Assembly: GCA_002296285.1 (NCBI GenBank)
Contig: DBHX01000060.1
Coordinates: forward strand, 1 to 41,260
Length of the DNA stretch: 41,260 nt
Origin: a bacterium UBP8_UBA817
Lineage (GTDB): Bacteria > Margulisbacteria > Marinamargulisbacteria > UBA817
Reading direction: 5' to 3'
Shown here: piece after piece, positions 23,700-31,729 of the stretch
Numbering within the stretch: position 1 is the first letter of the stretch
How the letters are laid out: each line of letters begins with the position of its first letter
Program-made: the position numbers and the translations under genes
The notes under the pieces: generated by a model
Database searches by the model: none
The model's input: the letters and a program-made list of their open reading frames with translations, nothing else
Told to the model about the DNA's origin: nothing

Positions 23700-23728
23700 A
23701 TAATAATTAGTTTTAATTTATTCGTAAA
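23700..23728 (-). promoter_or_regulatory. Leaderless promoter of purE
   Basis: On the minus strand TTTACG (23723-23728) and TATTAT (23700-23705) are 17 nt apart, and the -10 box ends 7 nt before the purE ATG. Confidence 0.55.
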
Positions 23729-23731
23729 GCC

Positions 23732-24160
23732 TTAATTGTTTTTTGCTCTTACTTTTGAACCTAGCGTTAATGACATCAACTCATTTGATAGCTCAGTGAT
23801 TTGTTCGTTTTTTGACTCGTTCATTTCAAAACATAAGGTCATTGTTTTTAAAGAACTCGAACTGTTTATGGCATCATTTAGGACCTTAATGCATGCATTT
23901 TTACAAGCTTTAACGATTAAGCTTTGATTGCATTGCTCAAATCTTAATAAAAGTCGACAATACTTGGGCAAATTTTCCTTATTGTGATACAAATATTGAT
24001 CAAAATAAGATGCTCGAATGTATTCACATAGCATATTAATTGCGCACAATGATGTTTCAATATCTTGATTGTCTATGAATAAGGTATTTGATGAAAATGA
24101 TTTTCTTAATTCAAAATTAAATTTTGTGTGATGATTTACACGTGCTCTTTTTATTAGCAT
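23732..24160 (-). CDS. Unrecognised 142-residue protein downstream of rpmG
   Basis: I do not recognise a family. The protein is predicted mostly helical and basic at both ends, with no membrane segment or signal peptide. It contains seven cysteines, two as C-K-N-A-C, but no paired CxxC zinc motif. It is a real gene by two criteria: a strong G-run ribosome site (CAAGGGGGG, 5 nt before ATG) and a position 47 nt after the ribosomal protein L33 gene on the same strand. A role in translation is only a guess from the neighbour. Confidence 0.5.
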   Translation of the reverse strand: MLIKRARVNHHTKFNFELRKSFSSNTLFIDNQDIETSLCAINMLCEYIRASYFDQYLYHNKENLPKYCRLLLRFEQCNQSLIVKACKNACIKVLNDAINSSSSLKTMTLCFEMNESKNEQITELSNELMSLTLGSKVRAKNN

Positions 24161-24207
24161 TTAACCCCCCTTGAAGGTTATGCCACAAAAGAAAACGATA
24201 TAAACAT

Positions 24208-24372
24208 TTATTTTTCTTCTTTATATGTCACATGCTTTTTTAAAAGTGGATCAAATTTCTTGATTTCAATTCGATCAGGGGTATTTCTACTGCTTTTTTC
24301 TGAATGATAGGCATGCCCTGATTCGGTACTTTTTAAAATAATGTGTCGTCTAATTCCTTTTTTTTTTGCCAT
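24208..24372 (-). CDS. rpmG: Ribosomal protein bL33, zinc-free type
   Basis: The 54-residue frame begins MAKKKGIRRHIILKSTESGH, has NTPDRIEIKKFDP in the centre and ends KKHVTYKEEK, the full L33 pattern of the large subunit. It lacks the CxxC pairs of the zinc-binding form. Codons 2-5 run through ten consecutive A residues. There is no Shine-Dalgarno site. A near-consensus promoter places transcription start at the ATG. Confidence 0.95.
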   Translation of the reverse strand: MAKKKGIRRHIILKSTESGHAYHSEKSSRNTPDRIEIKKFDPLLKKHVTYKEEK

Positions 24373-24378
24373 GCTTAA

Positions 24379-24407
24379 ATATTACATATTTCCAAAACTT
24401 CTGTAAA
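24379..24407 (-). promoter_or_regulatory. Leaderless promoter of rpmG
   Basis: TTTACA (24402-24407) and TAATAT (24379-24384) on the minus strand are 17 nt apart with an extended TATG before the -10 box. Only 6 nt separate the -10 box from the ATG, so the mRNA should start at the start codon. This is the clearest leaderless example in the window. Confidence 0.7.
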
Positions 24408-24504
24408 GGATGATTATACATATATAAATTTCTTAATCAATAAACATTCCCATCACTTGATCGATAAAAATATTAGGGGGATAATCCAAGCGATTACTGG
24501 GTAG

Positions 24505-25320
24505 CTAATTGCCCAGTAAATCGATATTTTTTAGTTCACTTGCTGCGATAATTTTAACTTCTTTTGTTATTGATTTGCAATGATCAGCCATGGTTAATAT
24601 GTCTTTTTTTGTGCGTGTTGGTTCATGATGAAAAAGAACAAATTGACGAACAGATGCTTCCATGGCGAGTTTAAGCGCATCGGTATATATACTGTGTCCC
24701 CAGTCAATTTTAAGTGGCATATCATGGGTCGTGTATTGGCTATCGTGAATCAATATTTTTGAATTCTGGCAAAAGGATACGAATTCATTAAAGCTTGTGG
24801 TTGAGGTATTGTGCAATTGATTATCTGGGATGTAACAAACATCGCAATCTTTTGACTTAACACGATAACCAATGCAATTCCCTTGGTGATTGGTTTGGAT
24901 GGTAGTGATGTCTATATTTAACTGATTGTTCAGTTGGTTTATATCTGTGATTATATTTACATTGCATGAAAGTGTTTCCCTCGATAGGGGAAAATTGACG
25001 CCATTGATTTGATTTAATAATCCGTTAATATGCTCATGAAGGTGGCTAAAAATGATTAATGGTTTATTTTGATAAATGTATGAAAAGAAGGGGAATCCTT
25101 GAATGTGATCCCAATGCGAATGAGTTAATAGGAGTGCCACTTGTTTGAATTGGTTGACATCAATGGTGTTACATAGTGTTCTAATTCCAGTTCCTGCATC
25201 TAAAATAATGAGCGTATCCTCCAATTCGATGCTGATACAAGATGTATTGCTTCCCAGATTTTCTTCAAAATAAGATCCAGGACACGATCCTTGAACACCC
25301 CAAAAACTAACCTTTGGCAT
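24505..25320 (-). CDS. Metallo-beta-lactamase-fold hydrolase
   Basis: The 271-residue protein starts KVSFWGVQGSCP and has SNTSCISIELEDTLIILDAGTGIR, then the metal motif THSHWDHIQG. Further ligands are in TNHQGNCIGYR, YIPDNQ and LFHHEPTR. The pattern is that of the phosphodiesterase-like branch (RNase Z/PhnP-like, often linked to signalling), not of beta-lactamases. Substrate is unknown. It lies 32 nt after the proline-dehydrogenase-like gene at the end of the AST cluster but has its own leaderless promoter, so a link to arginine use is uncertain. Confidence 0.8.
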   Translation of the reverse strand: MPKVSFWGVQGSCPGSYFEENLGSNTSCISIELEDTLIILDAGTGIRTLCNTIDVNQFKQVALLLTHSHWDHIQGFPFFSYIYQNKPLIIFSHLHEHINGLLNQINGVNFPLSRETLSCNVNIITDINQLNNQLNIDITTIQTNHQGNCIGYRVKSKDCDVCYIPDNQLHNTSTTSFNEFVSFCQNSKILIHDSQYTTHDMPLKIDWGHSIYTDALKLAMEASVRQFVLFHHEPTRTKKDILTMADHCKSITKEVKIIAASELKNIDLLGN

Positions 25321-25326
25321 GGTCTC

Positions 25327-25356
25327 ATAGTATCAAATTTATTTTATAATACTCAA
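25327..25356 (-). promoter_or_regulatory. Leaderless promoter of the metallo-hydrolase gene
   Basis: TTGAGT (25351-25356) and TACTAT (25327-25332) on the minus strand are 18 nt apart, and the -10 box ends 6 nt before ATG. The -35 box overlaps the last codons of the upstream gene. Confidence 0.55.
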
Positions 25357-26621
25357 TTTTTTTGTTGGGATGATTTGTATTTATTTAGATACTTTTCTAA
25401 ATAATTACGGCGTAAAAAATTAAAAAACCGGCGTTGACTTTTTATAAATATTATTTTTTGAGTAAATGGGGAGTTTTTATACCCGTGGTAAATATGTCCT
25501 TGATGGATGAGTTTGTCCAATAAAATATTTAACTTTTCCTTTGAGTTGTTTGTGATAAATAGTGATTCAGTGGGTATTGAGGCTTGATTGACGGTATACA
25601 ATACTTTTGAAATGTTTGGAAACTTTGAAATATTTGTCTCAAATTGTATGGTTTTTTCCATATTCATTTGCGCTCTTCGAGCCAATATCCAGGAAATATC
25701 GTGCAAATTATTTGAATTTATTATGCAGCTACAATTGTTTTTTCGAACGTAATTTACAATGGTGTAGGTGCTCCATTTATAATATGTGTTGAGTGTCACT
25801 TGTTGCTGATATGAAATTATTTGGTCTTTGTTGGTTTTTAACCGGCCTTTTTTTACTCGAAGAATAAATCGTTCACGTTGTTTTTTGGTTAATGTTTTGA
25901 AAACATGATCAATGAAGTGGATGGTTTTTCGATCACTAATTGAAAATGATAATCCATAGTTTAGGTTGCTATTCATTCCAGAAATATGTTGAATAACTTC
26001 AAAGGCCTGATTAAAATCTGCAATGTCAGATAGTTCAATGATTAGAATTCCGTCACCAAGATGATTGCTTAGTAATTCAAATAAATTCATCAAATTGGGT
26101 TGTTCATGTGTGCAGAAAGAGTGTGTTTTAATAATAATTTTGTTAATGCCTTCTTCTTTGATTTTTGAGATTAATTTTTGAAAAAAATCAACAGTGTCCG
26201 CCCAAGAGTCTGTTTTTTTATGTTCAATAATGTAGTGATGACTATTTGATAGGCGCTGATTTTTCTGCTTGGTTAGTTTTTTCATAAGATCATTAAATAT
26301 TAATTCAATGGTATTTTCACTGTTTGAATTTAATTTTAATCGAATGTTTGACAACAGACTTAGATATGGTTGCCACGGGATGGCTTGCTTTTTTTGATTG
26401 ATATAATTTTTCAGTGTTTCTAAGTGATTGAAGTGTTTTATCAACTTTACTTTATGTTTAAAATGATTTAATTCATTTTTAGTTAATACCTGTTTGATTA
26501 ACTTTCTAAAGTTTCTTACCAGTTCTAAAATGATATGCTCTTCTTCATTGTTTGATAAATGCATGGACTCTGAAAGCATTAAACAGTGCCTTATTCTTTC
26601 AAAAATATTTGAGATAATCAT
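25353..26621 (-). CDS. Divergent proline-dehydrogenase-like barrel protein
   Basis: No close family is obvious, but residues ~165-390 follow the PutA proline dehydrogenase strand order. IIIKTHSFCTHE sits at the IKLSALHPRY position, ILIIELSD at the FDAEE position, GLSFSISDRK at LQAYSKR, ILRVKKG at VRLVKG, and CIINSNNLHDISWIL at FATHNAHTV. The C-terminal substrate-binding Arg pair (VRRLLEN) is replaced by LDKLIHQ, so normal proline oxidation is doubtful. The N-terminal ~130 residues are helical, and the C-terminus is basic. Start chosen at ATG 26621 (422 residues) because TATACT with TGG before it lies 8 nt upstream. It follows astB by about 100 nt. Confidence 0.5.
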   Translation of the reverse strand: MIISNIFERIRHCLMLSESMHLSNNEEEHIILELVRNFRKLIKQVLTKNELNHFKHKVKLIKHFNHLETLKNYINQKKQAIPWQPYLSLLSNIRLKLNSNSENTIELIFNDLMKKLTKQKNQRLSNSHHYIIEHKKTDSWADTVDFFQKLISKIKEEGINKIIIKTHSFCTHEQPNLMNLFELLSNHLGDGILIIELSDIADFNQAFEVIQHISGMNSNLNYGLSFSISDRKTIHFIDHVFKTLTKKQRERFILRVKKGRLKTNKDQIISYQQQVTLNTYYKWSTYTIVNYVRKNNCSCIINSNNLHDISWILARRAQMNMEKTIQFETNISKFPNISKVLYTVNQASIPTESLFITNNSKEKLNILLDKLIHQGHIYHGYKNSPFTQKIIFIKSQRRFFNFLRRNYLEKYLNKYKSSQQKN

Positions 26622-26725
26622 TATTAAATAGTATACCAAAATAAATGATGGATTACGGTGTTATTCGTAGGTGTTTGTCGAGCAATTATTTGATTTTTTT
26701 GGGAAGTACATGATCTTTATTGCGT

Positions 26726-27922
26726 TTATTCATGAAAGAGCTTTTCAATTTTTTTTACAACTGCACGATAGTTATTTGCATTTTCTTGGATGCTGTCTAT
26801 ATTTAAAGTTGATGGGTAATCCGTTTCGATGATGTGCTTTAATTTCGTTATTTTCTCTGAAGTTAGCCAAAACTGTTTGGGTATTGCTTGGATGTCTGAA
26901 TCGGATAAATAAAGGCAAAGTCGTAAGCATGCTGGTCCTCCCCCATTCATTAAACTCGATTGAATATCGGTGAATTGAACATCATGAATGTATTTTTTGG
27001 AGATCCAATTTTGAGTGATGTTTAAGCTTTTTCTGTTTTTTTTTACAGAGCTTGGACACAATAATATGCTTTTATTGTTGATTAGAATGATTTGCGAATT
27101 GAAAAGATAGGTGTCAATGCACTCGTTAAGTGTTAGCTGTTGTTCTTTAATTTGAATGATTTTTAATTCATGTTGAGTGGCACGTGTAAATAGTTGATTT
27201 AACCGTGATAATTGAGTTTTTTGATTCACAAATGAATGTTCGTGGCAGAATAAAAAATGTTGAAACCCAAATGAGATAACATCATTATGGAATACCCCGT
27301 GATTAATCGCTTTTGATTGTTGTTGAAGTATAAAATGATGTTTCAAATTTGCCAATGAATAAATCTCTTTGGTGCTTTCCTTGCTTTGTCTGGATGGAAA
27401 TGTTGTTTTGGGGTGGCCATGCACCAATACAAGTATAGATTGATTATTTTTCCAAAGTCGAATGGTATTGGCCGCGCCTTCATCCATTTCTTTGAGTGGT
27501 GAATGGATGGTGTGTTTGATATCTTTTAATATTTGGCTAAGCCAAAACCCATGAAAACGGGTCTCAGTTTTTCTGTGCATGCTGGATTTCATATTTGCTG
27601 GAATAAATTGATGGATTGCAAGTGTTGAATCAGCGGCAGGAATAAAATGGCCCGCATTGGCCATCCAAATGAATCCTGAGGATAGATTTTGTAATGTTGG
27701 TCGTTTTACATGCTGTGTTAAAGGGCGGCGATGTGGCGGTAAAATGAGCTGATTTGCGCCTAAAGACCCCACCAACCTAACCTTATCAAGCCATTCTTTT
27801 GCGGCTTGTTTAGGGTTGCTTGGCTTGTTTTTGGATGTCATGGATGCGATGTTCCCTATGGCGTGGCCACCAAAATGGCTGGTGGGGCCAGGCATGCAGT
27901 CAATAAAAACTTGTTTAAGCAT
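26726..27922 (-). CDS. astB: N-succinylarginine dihydrolase
   Basis: The 398-residue protein is an AstB throughout. It has PGPTSHFGGHAIGNIAS at the N-terminus, LPPHRRP, WMANAGHFIPAADS, DEGAAN (Glu148), GVFHNDVI (His212) and NGGGPACLRL (Cys332); these three residues match the Glu-His-Cys catalytic triad. It releases two ammonia and CO2 from N-succinylarginine to give N-succinylornithine. It is about 50 residues shorter than the E. coli enzyme, mainly in surface loops. It overlaps the astD end by 8 nt. Confidence 0.95.
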   Translation of the reverse strand: MLKQVFIDCMPGPTSHFGGHAIGNIASMTSKNKPSNPKQAAKEWLDKVRLVGSLGANQLILPPHRRPLTQHVKRPTLQNLSSGFIWMANAGHFIPAADSTLAIHQFIPANMKSSMHRKTETRFHGFWLSQILKDIKHTIHSPLKEMDEGAANTIRLWKNNQSILVLVHGHPKTTFPSRQSKESTKEIYSLANLKHHFILQQQSKAINHGVFHNDVISFGFQHFLFCHEHSFVNQKTQLSRLNQLFTRATQHELKIIQIKEQQLTLNECIDTYLFNSQIILINNKSILLCPSSVKKNRKSLNITQNWISKKYIHDVQFTDIQSSLMNGGGPACLRLCLYLSDSDIQAIPKQFWLTSEKITKLKHIIETDYPSTLNIDSIQENANNYRAVVKKIEKLFHE

Positions 27923-29282
27923 TAATTCCCGGTAATATTAATTTATTTGGCTTGCTTAATTCATTGGACGCTGTTGGAATAATGCAATGATCGATCATAT
28001 TGAATCCTCCTGGTTTATGGTTTCCGCTGAGTTTTGTTCCACCAAAAGGAGCCAAGCCTGAGGCCCCAGTTGTTGGGGTATTCCAATTTATAATTCCTGT
28101 ATTTATGCATTGAAATGCATGCGTGAATTTTTTTTTGGATGAGGTATAAATGCTTGTGCTTAGTCCATATTGGCTTTGGTTAACCCGGTCAATGGCCGCA
28201 TCGATTGAATCGACCAATTCAATAAAAACCATGGGGCCAAAAATTTCTTCATCATTACTATTATTGGCTAATTCAATTCGAGGAGTGATAAGACCTCCGG
28301 GGCCGATATCTTTTGCACAGAGTAATGTTTCGCTTGGTTGTATTTTTTTTCTAAGGATCGTTTCTTTTACGTTCTCCAATACAACAGGGCCCATAAATGA
28401 ATCAATACTAGAAGGGTAGGGGGATATGGTTAATTTTTTAATTTGTTCGATCCATTTAGGGATGATGGATGCATGTTTTTTATTTATTATTATTCGACGA
28501 GCGCATGTGCACCGTTGGCCAGCAGTTATAAATGCAGACATGGTCAAATGCTCCATAATATTGGGGAGCCTGTCTTCAATGATAATTGCGTTATTTCCTC
28601 CCATCTCAAGAGCGCAGGGTTTTCGTTGCGTCATGCATTCTTTTTCAATGGTGGTTCCAACCGCCGAACTTCCAGTAAAAAATATGGCATTGATATCTTT
28701 ATGTTTGACTAACGCTTTTCCAATGGTTTCATTTCCATAAACAAAGTCAATGGGGGAATCGATATCATTAAATGCTTGTTTCCAATAGGACTCTATTTCT
28801 CTGGTTGTTCTGATGGCATACTCACTGCATTTCAATATCGCGGTATTGCCGGTGAGCAGTGCCGGTATGATTTGCCCATTTGGGATATGAATTGGAAAAT
28901 TAAATGGGCCGATAATTCCGATGAGACCGAGTGGTTTGGATATGGTTTGTATTTTTTTATTTCCCATCATTCGGCTTGGATAATTGCAGCGATATTGGTA
29001 GGCCGTTAGGGTTGATTCTAATTTGTTGATTGCTGAGATTATTTCAGTAGCGCTTTCCCAAGCGGGCTTACCTGTCTCTAACGATAATATGTGTTGTAAT
29101 TTTTCTTTGTTTTTTTCAAGTTGCTTTTTAAATTTGTATAAGTAAGGTGTTCTTTTTTTTATGGATAATTTCGCCCAAGTTGTGTTTGATTTTAGATGGG
29201 CTATTTTTTTTCTCGTTTCACTGAGGGATGTTGATTTATGAGTGATGATTTTTCCATTATTTGGATTTTTTATTTTGATCAT
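27915..29282 (-). CDS. astD: Succinylglutamate semialdehyde dehydrogenase
   Basis: The 455-residue aldehyde dehydrogenase has GIIGPFNFPIHIPNG, the NAD motif FFTGSSAVG (about 201-209), the general base Glu226 in LEMGGNN, the nucleophile Cys258 in GQRCTC and EIFGPMVFIE. The AstD-type GQRCTCARR context and its place between astA and astB support the succinylglutamate semialdehyde substrate. It produces succinylglutamate plus NADH. It starts within the last 26 nt of astA and ends overlapping astB. Confidence 0.93.
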   Translation of the reverse strand: MIKIKNPNNGKIITHKSTSLSETRKKIAHLKSNTTWAKLSIKKRTPYLYKFKKQLEKNKEKLQHILSLETGKPAWESATEIISAINKLESTLTAYQYRCNYPSRMMGNKKIQTISKPLGLIGIIGPFNFPIHIPNGQIIPALLTGNTAILKCSEYAIRTTREIESYWKQAFNDIDSPIDFVYGNETIGKALVKHKDINAIFFTGSSAVGTTIEKECMTQRKPCALEMGGNNAIIIEDRLPNIMEHLTMSAFITAGQRCTCARRIIINKKHASIIPKWIEQIKKLTISPYPSSIDSFMGPVVLENVKETILRKKIQPSETLLCAKDIGPGGLITPRIELANNSNDEEIFGPMVFIELVDSIDAAIDRVNQSQYGLSTSIYTSSKKKFTHAFQCINTGIINWNTPTTGASGLAPFGGTKLSGNHKPGGFNMIDHCIIPTASNELSKPNKLILPGINA

Positions 29283-30255
29283 TTTTTTCCTTTACAAAAA
29301 GTATGGGATCTTTTTCCAGTATATTTAGCTGTTTTTTTATTTGTGCAAGGGGGGTGTCTTTATTTGCTCGGATGCATCGAAATTGTTGAAATTTTTGATT
29401 GGATATTAATACCGTTTCAGGGCCAAGGTTTTGTATTAGCTCTTCCAGTGAACTCTCTTTGGCGTTTTTATATGTGCGTATGTTTTCAGATAAGCACTCC
29501 AGCTTTGGGCCACCGTCAAAGATATCGATTTGGTTGGTGGTGTTGAAGTTTTCACTCATTAGAAGTTTTTTAGCGGGTTCTGTGAAGGGATGCACGGCGC
29601 CAAGATATGGGATGATTGAAGGATCCAATAATTGAAGATATATCGGTTTTTTGGGAAAATTTTGATCAATGAAGGTGACATCTTTAACGGATTGAATATC
29701 GGCTTTATTGAATGACATATTGATGAATTTTTTTCCAAGTTTATTCCAAAATGGAGACACATTGTTTTTATGTAAGTAGCCCCTTAATTCAGCGGTGATC
29801 GTTTTTGTGAATTGTTCTTTAAATAATCGTATAAATAAAAATCGGGACAATGATAATAATCTTCCAATGCCTTGATTTCTATGATTTAGAGATAAAAATA
29901 AACTGCCTATTTCAGATGGGCCAAGAAACTGTTGGTTCAGTTCAAGTGTTGGATGGAGATGGTTCGTATTCATTTGAAATGAATAGGTGGCACGTTCAAT
30001 TCCCACTCGTGCTTTTATTCCTGAAATACCAACAATTTTTTTTTCATGATTTTCAATCACAAAAATGAATTTTTTATTTTTTTTAGGGCCCTTATTTTGA
30101 AAGCTTTGTGTTGAGCTTATGGCAAGTTTTTTTGCGCCATCCAATGTTTTTGGTAAATTTGATAGACCACCTCTCGCTTCTTTTGATAGTTCATAAAGCA
30201 AGGGGCTATCAAGCTCTCTAATTGGTCGAAATGTATAAAATTTTTTATTTTTCAC
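29257..30255 (-). CDS. astA: Arginine N-succinyltransferase
   Basis: The 332-residue GNAT-like protein shows the AstA family core: RPIRELDSPLL, the acyl-CoA region EIGSLFLSLNHRNQGIGRLLS, ITAELRG, NNVSPFWNKLGKKFINMSF, KKPIYLQLL and FDGGPKLEC. It transfers succinyl from succinyl-CoA to arginine, the entry step of the AST pathway. The start is GTG with TATAAT ending one base before it and no Shine-Dalgarno site; translation signals are unclear. It lies 40 nt after astC. Confidence 0.93.
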   Translation of the reverse strand: MKNKKFYTFRPIRELDSPLLYELSKEARGGLSNLPKTLDGAKKLAISSTQSFQNKGPKKNKKFIFVIENHEKKIVGISGIKARVGIERATYSFQMNTNHLHPTLELNQQFLGPSEIGSLFLSLNHRNQGIGRLLSLSRFLFIRLFKEQFTKTITAELRGYLHKNNVSPFWNKLGKKFINMSFNKADIQSVKDVTFIDQNFPKKPIYLQLLDPSIIPYLGAVHPFTEPAKKLLMSENFNTTNQIDIFDGGPKLECLSENIRTYKNAKESSLEELIQNLGPETVLISNQKFQQFRCIRANKDTPLAQIKKQLNILEKDPILFVKEKNDQNKKSK

Positions 30256-30295
30256 TATTATATTTTTCGATCAAATGACAGGTTTTCTAGAATAT

Positions 30296-31648
30296 TTATT
30301 TTAGTGAGTGTTCGATAATCTGAATGGCTTCTTCAATGTCATGATTAGTAACGGCTCCCAATGGAAGTAGGAAACGAATGCGTTGAGGGTATGATCCGGT
30401 TGTAAATCCCATTAATCCATTTTGAAATAATCTCATTAACAGGTGGTTTACTTTTACAGGATCTCCATTATATGGGGTGAATGCAAGCATTCCCCCAATG
30501 CCATAGGGTCCAGAAACTTTGTTGGGCTTTTTTTTGGCGATTTTTTTTAATAGTGAATTAAAATAATTACCAAAAACAATGTTTTTTCCTTTTTGACCAA
30601 AATGATGATTTTGTATTAAATAATTGATGATTTGATACCCGCATTCAATGGCTGTGGTGGATGACGTATACGTTTGACTAATGAGTCCTGGTTCTGGCGT
30701 TAAATTTTTTCGGTATAATGTGGCGCAGGCCTGAGATAATTTTCCAATAGTAATAATGTCAATGTCCTGAATGATGTTAAAGTGGCTTGATGAAAAAAGT
30801 TCAGATGTTCTCCCAAAGGTCTGAACTTCATCGACTAAAATTGGAATTTTTTCATTTTTCATGATGTGTATAATTGTTTTAAAAAACTCAGTGTTCCCAA
30901 TATTGTATCCGCCTTCACCTTGAATAAGTTCCATGCAAATACCGGCATATTGATAGGGGTATCTTTTTAAATATCGATGAATCACTTGGATGGTTTTTTG
31001 TGTGCTTTTTTTAGGTGATCTCCAATCAAAAAATGGAATGTAATCAACATCGATGGTGCTGGGTAACCCTTGTCGATATTTTGCTTTATCTGTGATTTGT
31101 GCCAGTGAGATGCTTCGTCCCATGAAGCAATCCTCAAATGCGAGTATTCGCTGCTTTCCAGGGGCGTGATGAAATAATAATTTAAGCCCATTTTCGTTGG
31201 CCATCGCACCAGAGGATGTTAAAATGCAATGGTCCATTTTTGATGTGCTAATGAGTAGTTTCATTAATTCAAAGGATCGTTCATTTTGTTGTAGATTTCC
31301 TTGCATAATGGTGTCTTCAATAGTTGCGTCGATGCTTGCATTTCTTAAAATTTCAAGGCTGTGCCCAAAATGAGCGCCAATGCCATTGATAAAGTCCAGT
31401 TTTATACTCCCATCGGTTAAGAGCACTTTTGACCCATTACCCAGTCCAGAGCTGATGTACGGAAAAAATAGACGTCCCCCTCGCAGGGTTTTTGCTTGAT
31501 CTAGATTTTTTTTCATTGAAGAGGATGAGGCATTAATTTTATTAACAAATTTTGATTGATACTCTTTTATCGTGTCGTTAATTAATTCTTTTGCTTTAAT
31601 AATCCTCTCATCATTTAATAGGTTATTTTTATTAAACTTTTCCTTCAT
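30296..31648 (-). CDS. astC: Class III aminotransferase, probable succinylornithine transaminase
   Basis: This PLP enzyme of 450 residues has SSGAMANENGLKL (PLP phosphate loop), ELIQGEGGY, VDEVQTFGRT (PLP ring Asp) and the Schiff-base lysine in ITIGKLSQ (about Lys303). Position as first gene before astA-astD-astB indicates succinylornithine transaminase. The sequence is also reminiscent of lysine-epsilon or 4-aminobutyrate transaminases, and at 450 residues it is longer than typical AstC (about 400). Start chosen at 31648 because TATAAA lies 7 nt before this ATG; a start at 31666 adds six residues. Confidence 0.8.
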   Translation of the reverse strand: MKEKFNKNNLLNDERIIKAKELINDTIKEYQSKFVNKINASSSSMKKNLDQAKTLRGGRLFFPYISSGLGNGSKVLLTDGSIKLDFINGIGAHFGHSLEILRNASIDATIEDTIMQGNLQQNERSFELMKLLISTSKMDHCILTSSGAMANENGLKLLFHHAPGKQRILAFEDCFMGRSISLAQITDKAKYRQGLPSTIDVDYIPFFDWRSPKKSTQKTIQVIHRYLKRYPYQYAGICMELIQGEGGYNIGNTEFFKTIIHIMKNEKIPILVDEVQTFGRTSELFSSSHFNIIQDIDIITIGKLSQACATLYRKNLTPEPGLISQTYTSSTTAIECGYQIINYLIQNHHFGQKGKNIVFGNYFNSLLKKIAKKKPNKVSGPYGIGGMLAFTPYNGDPVKVNHLLMRLFQNGLMGFTTGSYPQRIRFLLPLGAVTNHDIEEAIQIIEHSLK

Positions 31649-31729
31649 TATTTTGTTTATACCCATTTTTATTATTTTTCTAACGTTTTTATGTTACAAC
31701 TTTAATAAATTGGGGAATAAACCAATAGC

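Noticed and set aside
24360..24372. Possible frameshift in rpmG at the run of ten A residues
   Set aside because: The frame through the run gives a complete canonical L33 N-terminus, so the run length is consistent with an intact gene.
25353..26621. Missing AstE (succinylglutamate desuccinylase)
   Set aside because: No zinc-carboxypeptidase HGxE motif; the motif order instead follows the proline dehydrogenase barrel.
28426..28740. 104-residue plus-strand open frame inside astD
   Set aside because: Antisense shadow of a well-conserved gene, with no family resemblance or ribosome site.
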